Shown one piece after another: positions 50,387-59,261 of a stretch of 64,000 nt of DNA. The position numbers were made by a program, and so were the translations under genes. How positions within the stretch are numbered: position 1 is the first letter of the stretch; every line of letters starts with the position of its first letter. The DNA lies in the NCBI RefSeq assembly GCF_010499455.1, contig NZ_JAAGOH010000005.1, positions 62,001 through 126,000 of the forward strand, written 5' to 3'. The notes beneath the pieces were generated by a model. The model saw nothing but the letters and a program-made list of their open reading frames with translations, was not told where the DNA came from and searched no databases. The stretch is from Ideonella livida. GTDB lineage: Bacteria; Pseudomonadota; Gammaproteobacteria; Burkholderiales; Burkholderiaceae_C.

Positions 50387-50566
50387 GCCGACAAGCCGGC
50401 CGGTGCGCAGCCTGCAGGCTCGGGTTCCGACACCTCTGCGAGCGCGTCCACCGATCTCATCCTCTCTGCACCGCAATCGCCCGCGCCCCTTGTTGGCGCC
50501 CAAGCCGGCGACCCTGCGATCCTCCCCTTCCACGACAGACCCCGAGTCACCCGAAAGGCGACACGC

Positions 50567-51370
50567 ATGAACCTGAAGAGAACCGCCCTGGTCGCCGCTG
50601 CGGCCCTGATCCTGCCGCTGGCCGTCCAGGCGCAGAACGTGGCCATCGTCAACGGCAAGGCGGTGCCCAAGACCCGTCTGGAGACGCTGCTGCAACAAGC
50701 CAGCCGCTCAGGCCAGCCCGTGACCCCCGAAATGGAAGCACGAGCCCGTGACGAGGTGGTGCTGCGCGAAATCTTCGCCCAGGAAGCCGAGCGCCGTGGC
50801 GTGGGTGCCACCGCCGAGTACAAGGCCCAGCTTGAGCTGCTGCGCCAGACCGTGCTGATCCGCGAGCTCTTTGCCCAGTACCAGAAGAAGAACCCCGCCA
50901 CCGAGGCCGAGGCGCGCGCCGAATACGACAAGGTCAAGGCCACCGTGTCGGGCACCGAGTACCGCGCCCGCCACATCCTGGTGGAGAGCGAGGAAGAGGC
51001 CAAGAAGCTGATCGCCCAGATCCAGGGCGGCGCCAACTTCGAAGAGCTCGCCAAGAAGCACTCCAAGGATCCGGGATCCGGCGAAAACGGCGGCGACCTG
51101 GACTTCGCCAAGCCCGACGCCTACGTGCCGGAGTTCGGCCAAGCCATGGCCGCCCTGAAGAAGGGTGAGCTGACCGCGACCCCCGTCAAGACCCAGTTCG
51201 GCTGGCACATCATCCGCCTCGAGGAAACCCGTGAGGCCAGCTTCCCCTCCTTCGATGAGGTCAAGCCGCAACTGATGCAACGCCTGGCCCAGCAGAAGCT
51301 GCAAAACTACCAAGACGGCCTGCGTAAGGGCGCCAAGCTCAACGGCTACAAGTTCTCCAACGAGGAGTGA
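50567..51370 (+). CDS. periplasmic peptidylprolyl isomerase, parvulin type
   Basis: A 267-residue secreted foldase with a signal peptide (residues 1-23, ending VQAQ). A helical SurA/PrsA-like N-terminal part is followed by a parvulin domain (about residues 130-230) with YRARHILVESEEEAKKLIAQI, FEELAKKHSKDPGSGENGGDLDFA and FGWHIIRLEE. It would assist folding of outer-membrane or periplasmic proteins. A good Shine-Dalgarno (GAAAGG) precedes the ATG. Terminator follows at 51411. Confidence 0.95.
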   Translation: MNLKRTALVAAAALILPLAVQAQNVAIVNGKAVPKTRLETLLQQASRSGQPVTPEMEARARDEVVLREIFAQEAERRGVGATAEYKAQLELLRQTVLIRELFAQYQKKNPATEAEARAEYDKVKATVSGTEYRARHILVESEEEAKKLIAQIQGGANFEELAKKHSKDPGSGENGGDLDFAKPDAYVPEFGQAMAALKKGELTATPVKTQFGWHIIRLEETREASFPSFDEVKPQLMQRLAQQKLQNYQDGLRKGAKLNGYKFSNEE

Positions 51371-51410
51371 GCCGCCGGGCCGCGCAAGCGGCCCAGGATT
51401 GCCATTGACG

Positions 51411-51437
51411 CCCCGGCCCTGCCGGGGTTTCGCATTT
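51411..51437 (+). terminator. terminator after the parvulin gene
   Basis: CCCCGGC/GCCGGGG 7-bp stem with a 3-base loop (51411-51427), then TTTCGCATTT. It ends the selO/msrB to parvulin direction units ahead of the convergent ABC gene. Confidence 0.7.
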
Positions 51438-51480
51438 CTGGGATGCTGACCGGAAGCAGGCGGCGCCGCCCGCCACCGGA

Positions 51481-52170
51481 TCAGGTCGTTGCCGCGCTCA
51501 ACTCACGCAGGCGACCAGCGTCGATGTGGAGTTGCCGGCCACAGCGCGCGGCAATTCCCAGGTCATGCGTGACCATGAGCAGGGTGGTCCCCACCTCCTG
51601 GTTGAGCTCGAACATCAGGTCCATCACCTTGAGGCCTGTGGCGTGGTCCAGACTGCCGGTCGGCTCGTCGGCCAGCAGCACGGCCGGACGCATGACAAAG
51701 GCACGAGCCAGCCCGACCCGCTGCTGCTCTCCCCCCGACAGCAGTCGCGGATAGTGCCCGAGACGGGCACCCAAGCCCACGCGTTCGAGCATCTCGCGCG
51801 CCGCGGCGCGCGCATCCCGCCGGCCCGCCAGCTCCAGCGGCAACATCACGTTCTCCAGTGCCGTGCGGTTGCCCAGCAATTGGAAACTCTGAAACACGAA
51901 ACCCAGCTGCTGGGCTCGCCACGCCGCCCTGGCATCCTCGTCCAGCGAGAAAAGATCCCGCCCACCCAGGCGGACCTTACCCGCCGAGGGCACGTCCAAA
52001 CCCGCCACGATGCCCAACAGGGTACTCTTGCCCGAACCCGAGGCGCCGACGATCGCCGCCGTCTCCCCACGCTGCAGGGCGAAATGAATGTCATGGAGAA
52101 TCGTCAGCGCACCCGTGGCGTCCGACACCTGCTTGGACACGCCGTCCACGGCAATGATGGGTTCACTCAT
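51481..52170 (-). CDS. ABC transporter ATP-binding protein, LolD/YbbA type
   Basis: A 229-residue ABC ATPase of the MacB/LolD/YbbA group: Walker A GASGSGKST, signature LSGGEQQRVGLARAF, Walker B VLLADEPTGSLD, H-loop VTHD. In E. coli the ybbA gene has this place, divergent from tesA and followed by a permease gene ybbP, but here the downstream neighbour is the convergent parvulin gene, so no permease is at hand. Start codon overlaps that of tesA on the other strand. Confidence 0.9.
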   Translation of the reverse strand: MSEPIIAVDGVSKQVSDATGALTILHDIHFALQRGETAAIVGASGSGKSTLLGIVAGLDVPSAGKVRLGGRDLFSLDEDARAAWRAQQLGFVFQSFQLLGNRTALENVMLPLELAGRRDARAAAREMLERVGLGARLGHYPRLLSGGEQQRVGLARAFVMRPAVLLADEPTGSLDHATGLKVMDLMFELNQEVGTTLLMVTHDLGIAARCGRQLHIDAGRLRELSAATT

Positions 52171-52843
52171 GCAAGATCGTCTGAAGGATGTCGCCCATTC
52201 GGCCTGGAGCCGGCGCGGGTGGATCACTTACTGTAGCCTGCTGCTGGCCGCACCGCTGACCCACGCCCGGAACGCCCCCGGCAGCTCCCGGGTGGTGGTG
52301 GTCGGCGACAGCCTCTCTGCTGAATATGGCCTGCCGCGAGGTGCGGGTTGGGTGGCGCTGCTGCAGAACCGCCTGGCCAAGCGCGCCGGCCCATCGGTGG
52401 AGGTGGTCAACGCCAGCATCAGCGGAGACACCACGGCGGGCGGACTCAGCCGGTTGCCCACCCTCCTGCGGCGGCACCGGCCCAGCCATGTGGTCATCGA
52501 GCTGGGCGGCAACGACGCCCTGCGGGGCCTGCCCCTGGACACCACCCGCCAGAACCTGCGGCGCATGGTCTCCCTTTGCCGCGAGGCCGGTGCCGAGGTG
52601 CTGTTGGTGGGCATCGCGGTCCCGCCCAACTACGGCGCCCGCTATGGCGAATCCTTCACCCAGCTCTTCGGTGAGGTGGCCAAGGCCGAAAAGGTGCCCC
52701 TGGTGCCGTTCCTGCTGGCAGGCGTGGCCGACGTACCGCAGGCACGCGAACTTTTCCAGGCCGATGGCATTCACCCGACCGCACAAGCCCAAACCCGCAT
52801 GCTGGACAACGTGTGGCCCGCGCTCGATCGACTGCTGCGCTGA
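52169..52843 (+). CDS. tesA: secreted arylesterase / acyl-CoA thioesterase I, TesA type
   Basis: A 224-residue SGNH hydrolase. Block I GDSLSAEYGLP gives the nucleophile Ser, block II is ISGDTTAGGLSRLP, block III GGNDALRG, and block V DGIHPTAQAQ holds the Asp and His. A signal peptide ends at THA with a long basic N-region. The ATG at 52169-52171 overlaps the ABC ATPase start on the minus strand. Substrate range in this family is broad (thioesters, aryl esters, lysophospholipids). Confidence 0.92.
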   Translation: MQDRLKDVAHSAWSRRGWITYCSLLLAAPLTHARNAPGSSRVVVVGDSLSAEYGLPRGAGWVALLQNRLAKRAGPSVEVVNASISGDTTAGGLSRLPTLLRRHRPSHVVIELGGNDALRGLPLDTTRQNLRRMVSLCREAGAEVLLVGIAVPPNYGARYGESFTQLFGEVAKAEKVPLVPFLLAGVADVPQARELFQADGIHPTAQAQTRMLDNVWPALDRLLR

Positions 52844-52882
52844 AGACCGCCACAGCGCGGCTGTACCCACCGGGCGCCAGCC

Positions 52883-54388
52883 TCATTCAGCCTCGCGCCG
52901 AGGCTGCCGATCTTGAGGACGGCGATCCGGCCGGATGGGGGCACGGGCATTCGGCACGGGCTCTGGCGGGCGCGCCACGTCGGCGGCACGGCGCCCCGGT
53001 GAATCGACGATCACCGGTCGGGCCGGCGTAGGTCGGGACGCGGGAGGGGGCGCCCAGGCCGGCGCCTCGGTGCCGGCACGCTCAGAAGCCTCAACGGTAT
53101 TCGGTGCCGGACGCTCCCGGACCGGTAGCGCACGCATGGTGGGCGCCCGCTCGTTCACGCCCGGCGCCGAGACACTGCCACGGCCCTCTGCCACCGGGGC
53201 GGTTACGGCCCCTGACGACCAGGACGAAGAAGGCACGCCCACGACAGCGTCCACCCGCTGGATGAACCGCCCCGGCTCCGGCCGCGGAGGGATCCGGCGA
53301 TCCGGCTGACGGACCACCCAGCCCACACCAGGATGCCCGGGTCCACGGCCGGCAGGCGGCCGCGCGCCGGGCAGGCCCTGCCAGTCGACGATGGCCGGTG
53401 CCCACTGCGGATGGGGGTGCGGATCAGGCACCCACCACCAAGCTCCCCGCCACATCATCCAACTTCCATGGTGGAACGGCGCAAAGCCCCAGGGCGCATC
53501 ATCGAGCCAGACCCAGCCCCAGGGCTCACGCCACCACCAGCGCCCTTGCTGAAATGGCTGCCACCCCGGAGGCACAGCATGCGGCCGCCACACCGCCCCC
53601 CACTCGGGATGCTGGTCCCAGGTGCCGTGGCGGTGCAGGTCGCCAGCACCGGTCAGGCCTACGGAGAGCCCCACCACGGCGGGCTGCACCGCCGGTTCGT
53701 CCTCGGCGCGCAGCAATTCTTGCTGCCAGGGGGTCAAACTCGTACCGGCGACCTGGGTGCTGCGGGAAGTCTGCAGGCCCACGCCCAGCCAGCGCGCCTG
53801 CCACACCTGTCCATCCACCAGCACTTCCTGCCCAAGCACGTGATGGACCTGCCAGGACCCTCCACGGGCCTGCACCCGGCTGCCCTGCCCCTCGCGCTCC
53901 ACCACCAACACGCCCGGGGTGAGCCCCTGCCAGTCGCCTTCAGGCGTGCGCACATGCCAAACACTCGAGCCTGGCGCCGGCCGCCACACCACACGACCCT
54001 GGCCCAGCGACAGATCCACCCGGCGTTCATCCGCACGCTCCAGATGTAAGGTGGCCGGACCGACGGCGCGCAACGTGCCGGCGCCCCATTGCACCTCCGC
54101 CTGTGCCCCGGCGCCCAACCGAAGCCGGTCGCCTTCGACCAGCGGCTGGTTGGTCTGGGCCGGTTGCTCTGGCTCACTGCCCGCCTGCCAGACCACCTGA
54201 CCGGCAACCCACGACAGGCGCAGCACCACCGTTGGCCAGTCGGTACCCTGGGCACCGGCCCTTACGGCCGGCAGCAGCAGACCCAGCAGCAACGCCAACC
54301 TCCACCACCGCAGCAGCCCCAACGCCAGCTTCGACACACGGGCAGGACGCGGTCCTCCCGCACGTCCCCTCGATTGCGCAGCAACCAT
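52883..54388 (-). CDS. DUF6600/FecR-domain secreted protein, function unknown
   Basis: A 501-residue exported protein. After a basic N-region and hydrophobic signal (ending AGAQG, about residue 48) comes a FecR-like beta domain (LRLSWVAGQVVWQAG, EGDRLRLGAGAQAEVQWGAGTLRAVGPATLHLE), then a tryptophan-rich DUF6600 segment at about residues 270-340 (WQPFQQGRWWWREPWGWVWLDDAPWGFAPFHHGSWMMW, abbreviated GRWWWREPWGWVW and DDAPWGFAPFH), and a 150-residue Pro/Arg/Ala low-complexity tail. AAGGAG precedes the ATG. Family members are common in Burkholderiales and uncharacterised. Confidence 0.82.
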   Translation of the reverse strand: MVAAQSRGRAGGPRPARVSKLALGLLRWWRLALLLGLLLPAVRAGAQGTDWPTVVLRLSWVAGQVVWQAGSEPEQPAQTNQPLVEGDRLRLGAGAQAEVQWGAGTLRAVGPATLHLERADERRVDLSLGQGRVVWRPAPGSSVWHVRTPEGDWQGLTPGVLVVEREGQGSRVQARGGSWQVHHVLGQEVLVDGQVWQARWLGVGLQTSRSTQVAGTSLTPWQQELLRAEDEPAVQPAVVGLSVGLTGAGDLHRHGTWDQHPEWGAVWRPHAVPPGWQPFQQGRWWWREPWGWVWLDDAPWGFAPFHHGSWMMWRGAWWWVPDPHPHPQWAPAIVDWQGLPGARPPAGRGPGHPGVGWVVRQPDRRIPPRPEPGRFIQRVDAVVGVPSSSWSSGAVTAPVAEGRGSVSAPGVNERAPTMRALPVRERPAPNTVEASERAGTEAPAWAPPPASRPTPARPVIVDSPGRRAADVARPPEPVPNARAPIRPDRRPQDRQPRREAE

Positions 54389-54482
54389 CCCAGACTCCTT
54401 GCAGACCCGACTGCAACGCGGCAGGCCTGCTACCGGTGGACAGGGTCAAACCCACCGCAGCGCACCGTGCGAGCCACCCGAC

Positions 54483-55043
54483 TCAGCGGGCTGCAACTGC
54501 CGCCGTGTCCTCCAAGTCAGGAAACAACTCCGAGACAAAGCCTAACCGGGTCAGGTCGGCCATCCGTGTGGGATAGAGGCGACCGATCAGGTGGTCACAT
54601 TCATGCTGCACCAGCCGGGCATGAAAGCCTTCGGCCTCTCGCTCCAGCCACCGACCGCTGGCGTCACGGCCGCGATAGAGAATGCGCCGCCACCGCGGTA
54701 CCCAGCCCCGAAGGCCCGGCACCGACAGGCAGCCTTCCCAGCCCGACTCCTCCTGAGGAGGGCCAGACGAATCGGCCAGGGGCAGGATCTCAGGGTTGAC
54801 CAACACCGTACGAGGCACCGGCGGCGCATCGGGATAGCGGGCGCTGCGATCAAAGCCAAACACCACCACCTGCAATGACACCCCAATCTGCGGCGCTGCC
54901 AGACCCACACCGCCCGTGACCGCCAGCGTGTCCCAAAGATCCACCACCAAGGCCTCCAGATCAGGATCGTCCCACCGGACCACCGGCGCGGCCGTCTGCA
55001 ACAGCAGCGGATGCCCCATCTTCAACACTTGGCGTACGGTCAT
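54483..55043 (-). CDS. def: peptide deformylase
   Basis: A 186-residue metalloenzyme that removes the formyl group from nascent proteins. Motif 1 [10 protein letters not shown], motif 2 EGCLSVPG with the metal Cys, and motif 3 QHECDHLIG with the two metal His and catalytic Glu are all intact. The start [15 protein letters not shown] at 55041-55043 is preferred because ATGGAGCCGGAC just ahead supplies GGAG; an ATG four codons upstream has none. It lacks fmt beside it, and the C-terminal part differs from the fmt-linked form, so a second deformylase elsewhere is likely. Confidence 0.95.
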   Translation of the reverse strand: MTVRQVLKMGHPLLLQTAAPVVRWDDPDLEALVVDLWDTLAVTGGVGLAAPQIGVSLQVVVFGFDRSARYPDAPPVPRTVLVNPEILPLADSSGPPQEESGWEGCLSVPGLRGWVPRWRRILYRGRDASGRWLEREAEGFHARLVQHECDHLIGRLYPTRMADLTRLGFVSELFPDLEDTAAVAAR

Positions 55044-55141
55044 GTCCGGCTCCATGGCAAACGGCGCAGGGCCGCCTGATCGCCGAAGGCGCCACGGCCA
55101 TGCATGTGGGTGCAAGGTAACATGCGCAATGGACGCGGCCA

Positions 55142-55176
55142 AAACGAAAACGCCCTGACCGAAGGGACAGGGCGTT
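55142..55176 (-). terminator. terminator after the tRNA-Val pair
   Basis: AACGCCCTG (minus-strand arm at 55168-55176) pairs with CAGGGCGTT (55149-55157), 9 bp with a 10-base loop, and is followed on the minus strand by TTCGTTTT. It lies between tRNA-Val and def. Confidence 0.8.
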
Positions 55177-55210
55177 GAACGTGCAGTAAAAACTGCGGGG
55201 GCACCGGCGG

Positions 55211-55285
55211 TGGTGGGCGGTGCAGGGTTCGAACCTGCGACCCCTGCCGTGTGAAGGCAGTGCTCTACCGCTGAGCTAACCGCCC
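55211..55285 (-). tRNA. tRNA-Val (anticodon CAC), copy 2
   Basis: A 75-base tRNA on the minus strand: acceptor GGGCGGT/ACCGCCC, D arm TAGCTCAGCGGTAGAGC, anticodon loop TTCACAC (CAC), T loop GTTCGAA and encoded CCA at 55211-55213. Reads GUG valine codons. Identical to the copy at 55353-55427. Confidence 0.97.
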
Positions 55286-55352
55286 GTTGTTGCTTTTTCC
55301 GCTGAAGCGGGTTCTGCAAGTTCCGGTGACGGCCGGTGTGAAGTTTCCAGTG

Positions 55353-55427
55353 TGGTGGGCGGTGCAGGGTTCGAACCTGCGACCCCTGCCGTGTGAAGGC
55401 AGTGCTCTACCGCTGAGCTAACCGCCC
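55353..55427 (-). tRNA. tRNA-Val (anticodon CAC), copy 1
   Basis: Identical 75-base tRNA-Val(CAC), first in the direction of transcription, encoded CCA at 55353-55355. The 67-base spacer to copy 2 and the shared terminator suggest one transcript. Confidence 0.97.
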
Positions 55428-55483
55428 GCCTCAGCTGATGCGACTGCTTTTCAGCAACATCTGCATCAGCAGGAAAGCCTGTG

Positions 55484-55513
55484 ATTATGCCGAGATAATC
55501 GGCCAACCGGCAA
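55484..55513 (-). promoter_or_regulatory. candidate promoter of the tRNA-Val pair inside the dnaQ 3' end
   Basis: Minus strand -35 TTGCCG (55508-55513), 18-base spacer, -10 CATAAT (55484-55489). It lies across the last codons of dnaQ and points into the tRNA-Val pair about 55 bases downstream. Confidence 0.5.
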
Positions 55514-56201
55514 GTACCCCACCATTTTTATCAAGATCTTTCAGGGCGGCCACATGGGCCTCCCGCTCCAGATCGTCGGGCTCAAGCACCGGCAGCACAA
55601 AACCGCTCAGGTCCACCTCTGCCGTGTCCAGCAGGCCTGCAGCCGGCACCTGGCTCTCCCCCTCCTCCTCCATCACCAGGGACTTCTGTCCCCGGGTCAT
55701 GCGGATGTAGACCTCCGCCAGCAAGCCCGCATCCAGCAGCGCACCGTGGAACGTCCGGTTGGAGTTGTCGACCTCCAGCCGGCGGCACAGCGCATCCAAC
55801 GAGTTGGCCTTGCCCGGATAGAGCTCACGCGCCATCAGCAGGCTGTCGGTGATGGCCCCCACCTGCGTCGACAGTGGCGGCTGCCGCAGCCGTGTCAGCT
55901 CCGCGTTCAGGAATCCCACGTCGAACGCGGCGTTGTGGATGATGAGTTCGGCGCCTCGCACGAACTCCAGGAACTCCTGGGCCACCTCGGCAAACCGCCG
56001 CTGCCCTGCCAGGAACTCGTCGGTCAAGCCGTGCACGCGCACCGCCTCCTCGCTGCTCTTGCGCTCCGGGTTGAGGTAGAGGTGCAAGGTGCGGCCGGTC
56101 AACTGCCGGGCCTCCATCTCCACGCAGCCGATCTCCACCACCCGATCCCCCTGCTCAGGTGATAGGCCGGTGGTTTCCGTGTCCAGAAAAATCTGACGCA
56201 T
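55485..56201 (-). CDS. dnaQ: DNA polymerase III subunit epsilon
   Basis: A 238-residue proofreading 3'-5' exonuclease. DEDDh motifs are present: LDTETTGLSP (Asp7, Glu9), HNAAFDVGFLNAEL, and HGALLDAGLLAEVY with the catalytic His and Asp. The C-terminal region contains the linker that binds the alpha subunit. It follows lgt by three bases, an unusual but tight spacing, so the two are co-transcribed. Confidence 0.96.
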   Translation of the reverse strand: MRQIFLDTETTGLSPEQGDRVVEIGCVEMEARQLTGRTLHLYLNPERKSSEEAVRVHGLTDEFLAGQRRFAEVAQEFLEFVRGAELIIHNAAFDVGFLNAELTRLRQPPLSTQVGAITDSLLMARELYPGKANSLDALCRRLEVDNSNRTFHGALLDAGLLAEVYIRMTRGQKSLVMEEEGESQVPAAGLLDTAEVDLSGFVLPVLEPDDLEREAHVAALKDLDKNGGVLAGWPIISA

Positions 56202-56204
56202 GGC

Positions 56205-57023
56205 TCAGGCCTCCTTCACGCCATGGCGGCTAGACCAGCGCCACAGCAGGGCACCACCCACAAGCATGGGCAGACACAACCACTGGCCCATGCTCATGCC
56301 CAGGCTGAGCAAGCCCAGGAAGGCATCGGGCTCGCGGAAAAACTCCGCCACAAAGCGCAACAGCCCATAGCCCATCAGGAACAGCGCCGAGACCTGACCC
56401 CATGGCCGCTGCCGGCGTCCGAAGAGCCACAGCACGGCAAACAGCAGCAATCCCTCCAAGGCAAACTGGTAGAGCTGGGAGGGGTGGCGCACCAGGTCGG
56501 AGCCCGACTGGGGAAACACCATGGCCCACGGCAAGGCGGGATCGGCCACACGCCCCCAGAGTTCACCGTTGATGAAGTTGCCAATGCGCCCGCTGGCCAG
56601 CCCGGTCGGCACGCACGGCGCCACCAGGTCCATCACCTGCCAGAACGGCCGCTGACGCAGCCGCGCATACAGGGCCAGGGCGAAGATCACCCCCAACATG
56701 CCGCCATGGAATGACATGCCTCCCTTCCACACCGACAGCACCTCCAAGGGGTGTGCCAAGTAATAGTCGGCTTTGTAGAAAAGCACATAGCCCAGGCGCC
56801 CTCCCAGGACTACCCCCAAGACGCCGAAAAACAGCATGTCTTCCACGTCGCGGCGGATCCAGCCCGTCTGCGCAAACCAGGGCAGGGCCACCCGGCGCCC
56901 TGCCAGCCAAAGAAAAAGGACGAAGGCCACCAGGTAGGTCAAGCCATACCAGTGCACCTGGATCGGCAGCCCCCATCCGGTCAGGTCCAACGCGATGGGG
57001 TTGAATTGGGGATGCATCAACAT
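56205..57023 (-). CDS. lgt: prolipoprotein diacylglyceryl transferase
   Basis: A 272-residue inner-membrane enzyme that adds diacylglycerol to lipobox cysteines. The substrate site [12 protein letters not shown] (essential His), the signature [14 protein letters not shown] (essential Arg) and seven hydrophobic segments are present. Start at 57021-57023 ([18 protein letters not shown]); the second Met (MHPQ) is as likely. It is needed by the lipoproteins in this window such as the RND adaptor and TssQ. Confidence 0.96.
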   Translation of the reverse strand: MLMHPQFNPIALDLTGWGLPIQVHWYGLTYLVAFVLFLWLAGRRVALPWFAQTGWIRRDVEDMLFFGVLGVVLGGRLGYVLFYKADYYLAHPLEVLSVWKGGMSFHGGMLGVIFALALYARLRQRPFWQVMDLVAPCVPTGLASGRIGNFINGELWGRVADPALPWAMVFPQSGSDLVRHPSQLYQFALEGLLLFAVLWLFGRRQRPWGQVSALFLMGYGLLRFVAEFFREPDAFLGLLSLGMSMGQWLCLPMLVGGALLWRWSSRHGVKEA

Positions 57024-57118
57024 GGGCTGGCATCATACGGAGGCCGTCAACGCCTGGGCTTGGCGACGTGCCATCCCCCCGCCCGCGCAGGCCGCAGGGC
57101 GCCGCCTACAATCGCGGG

Positions 57119-58216
57119 ATGCCCATCTCCCCCGTTACTGAACTGGTGGCCGAGCTCGCCGCCGGTCGCATGGTGATCCTGGTCGACGAAGAGGACCGCG
57201 AGAACGAAGGCGATCTCGTCCTCGCCGCCGACCATGTCACGCCCGAAGCGATCAACTTCATGGCCAAGTTCGGCCGTGGCCTGATTTGCCTGACCATGAC
57301 CCGCGAACGCTGCGAACGCCTGCAGCTGCCGCCCATGGCGACCCGCAACGGCACCCCCCACGGCACCGCCTTCACGGTCAGCATCGAAGCGGCTGAAGGC
57401 GTGACCACCGGCATTTCGGCGGCAGACCGCTCCCGCACCGTGCAGGCGGCCGTGGCCCCGAACGCCAAACCCACCGACCTGGTGCAACCGGGCCACATCT
57501 TTCCTCTGCAGGCGCAAGACGGGGGGGTTCTCATGCGTGCAGGCCACACCGAGGCGGGCTGCGACCTCGCCGCCATGGCAGGCCTGACGCCAGCTTCGGT
57601 GATCTGCGAAATCATGAACGACGACGGCAGCATGGCCCGCCTGCCCGATCTGGAGGTCTTCGCGCAGGAGCACGGGCTCAAGATCGGCACCATCGCCGAC
57701 CTGATCACGTACCGCAGCCGCAACGAGAGCCTGGTTACCCGTACCGGTCAGCGCACCTTGGTGACCCCCCAGGGCGCATTCGACTGCCATGTGTTCCGAG
57801 ACCGCTCGCAACGTGTGCACCTGGCCCTGACGCGCGGCCAGTGGCAGCCCGACGACGAGGTGCTGGTCCGCGTGCACGAACCCTTCTCCGTGCTCGACCT
57901 GCTCGACGGCAGCGGCTCCAACGGCCATTCCTGGCCGCTGCCCAAGGCCCTGGCCGCACTCCAGGCCGCAGACCGCGGCGTGGCGGTTCTGCTGAACTGT
58001 GGCACCGAGACAGGCGACGACCTGCTCAACCAATTGCTGCCGCCGACCGGACAAGCCGCACCGCGGCCCAGCGTGGACCTGCGCACCTACGGCGTGGGCG
58101 CCCAGATCCTGCGCGGGCTGGGGGTGCGCCGCATGCGGCTGCTCGGCAGCCCCCGCCGCATGCCCAGTATGACGGGCTACGGCCTTGAGGTGACGGGTTT
58201 CGTCGCCGCCTCCTGA
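57119..58216 (+). CDS. ribBA: 3,4-dihydroxy-2-butanone 4-phosphate synthase with degenerate GTP cyclohydrolase II-like domain
   Basis: A 365-residue fusion. Residues 1-205 are a normal RibB, which makes the four-carbon unit of riboflavin from ribulose 5-phosphate: [17 protein letters not shown] (metal site) and [11 protein letters not shown]. The C-terminal part has the RibA fold ([33 protein letters not shown]) but lacks the three zinc cysteines and the CDCG stretch of active GTP cyclohydrolase II, so it is probably inactive or regulatory. A separate ribA is expected elsewhere. ribH and nusB follow. Confidence 0.93.
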   Translation: MPISPVTELVAELAAGRMVILVDEEDRENEGDLVLAADHVTPEAINFMAKFGRGLICLTMTRERCERLQLPPMATRNGTPHGTAFTVSIEAAEGVTTGISAADRSRTVQAAVAPNAKPTDLVQPGHIFPLQAQDGGVLMRAGHTEAGCDLAAMAGLTPASVICEIMNDDGSMARLPDLEVFAQEHGLKIGTIADLITYRSRNESLVTRTGQRTLVTPQGAFDCHVFRDRSQRVHLALTRGQWQPDDEVLVRVHEPFSVLDLLDGSGSNGHSWPLPKALAALQAADRGVAVLLNCGTETGDDLLNQLLPPTGQAAPRPSVDLRTYGVGAQILRGLGVRRMRLLGSPRRMPSMTGYGLEVTGFVAAS

Positions 58217-58238
58217 CACCAAGCGGAGACCACACACC

Positions 58239-58703
58239 ATGCAAGGTGCAGACAAGGGCCAGGCTGGCAGCCTGGAGGGCGAAGGCCTGGCCATCGGCAT
58301 CGTCCGGGCCCGGTTCAATGACGCCATCACAGAGGCGCTGGCTCAGGCCTGCCTGAAGGAACTCGCCGCCCTGGGCGTACACGCCAACCACATCACCCAG
58401 CTGAGCGTGCCTGGGGCACTGGAGGTGCCGGTGGCACTGCGTGCCCTGGCCGATAGCGAAGACTACGATGCGCTCATCGCGTTGGGTTGCATCATCCGCG
58501 GCGAGACCTACCACTTCGAACTGGTGGCCAACGAGAGCGGTGCAGGCGTCACACGGGTGTCCCTGGACTACCAACTGCCCATCGCCAACGCCATCCTCAC
58601 CGTGGAAAACGAAGCCCAGGCCTGGGCACGCACGGAAGAGAAGGGCCGGGACGCCGCCCGGGTGGCGGTGGAGATGGCCAACCTGCTGGAGTCCCTGCCA
58701 TGA
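58239..58703 (+). CDS. ribH: 6,7-dimethyl-8-ribityllumazine synthase
   Basis: A 154-residue enzyme that joins the RibB product to the pyrimidine of the riboflavin pathway. Typical parts are [51 protein letters not shown] with the catalytic His, and [10 protein letters not shown]. Length is standard. It starts 22 bases after ribBA and overlaps nusB by ATGA. Confidence 0.97.
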   Translation: MQGADKGQAGSLEGEGLAIGIVRARFNDAITEALAQACLKELAALGVHANHITQLSVPGALEVPVALRALADSEDYDALIALGCIIRGETYHFELVANESGAGVTRVSLDYQLPIANAILTVENEAQAWARTEEKGRDAARVAVEMANLLESLP

Positions 58704-59188
58704 ACGCGCCTCAGGCCCCCAAGCCCGTGTCGCGTCGCGGTGCGCCCAAGTCTTCCCGTCGCCTGGCGCGTGAAGTTGCCCTCCAGGGCCTCTACGAATG
58801 GCTGCTGACCGGCAGCGATTCCGGCACCATCCTGGCCCACATGGCCGAGCAAGAGGGTTTCGAGCGCTGTGACCGGGCGCATCTCGATGCCCTGCTCTGC
58901 GGATGCATTGAGGAAGCAGCCGCCCTGGACGCGGTGCTGGCCCGGCAGGTGGACCGTCCCACCCAGGAACTCTCGCCGGTGGAGCACGCCATCCTGCTGA
59001 TCGGCGCCTACGAGCTGCGCCACTGCCTGGACGTGCCTTACAAGGTCGCCATCAACGAGGCGGTGGAACTGGCCAAGTCTTTTGGCGGCACCGATGGCCA
59101 CCGCTACGTCAACGGCGTGCTGGACCGCACGGCGGCCGAGCTCCGACCCCACGAAGTTCAAGCGGCCCGGCCCCCGGCCCGGGGTTGA
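58700..59188 (+). CDS. nusB: transcription antitermination factor NusB
   Basis: A 162-residue all-helical RNA-binding protein that with NusE binds boxA of rRNA transcripts. [15 protein letters not shown] (here [18 protein letters not shown]), [48 protein letters not shown] (core [13 protein letters not shown]) are diagnostic. The ATGA overlap with ribH fixes the start. The ribH-nusB pair is widely conserved. Confidence 0.97.
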   Translation: MNAPQAPKPVSRRGAPKSSRRLAREVALQGLYEWLLTGSDSGTILAHMAEQEGFERCDRAHLDALLCGCIEEAAALDAVLARQVDRPTQELSPVEHAILLIGAYELRHCLDVPYKVAINEAVELAKSFGGTDGHRYVNGVLDRTAAELRPHEVQAARPPARG

Positions 59189-59261
59189 TCACCCACGGCG
59201 GTGCCTTTGCCGGCAACCGCCCCCTCGCAGCCCAAGCAGCTGCGTCACCCCTGCAGTACCC

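Noticed and set aside
55276-55506. Minus-strand ORF containing [23 protein letters not shown], and an N-terminal extension of def with the same stretch
   Set aside because: This is a translated tRNA-Val sequence; the true def start lies downstream at 55043.
57024-57118. FMN riboswitch before ribBA
   Set aside because: Only 95 bases separate lgt and ribBA and none of the conserved RFN segments is present.
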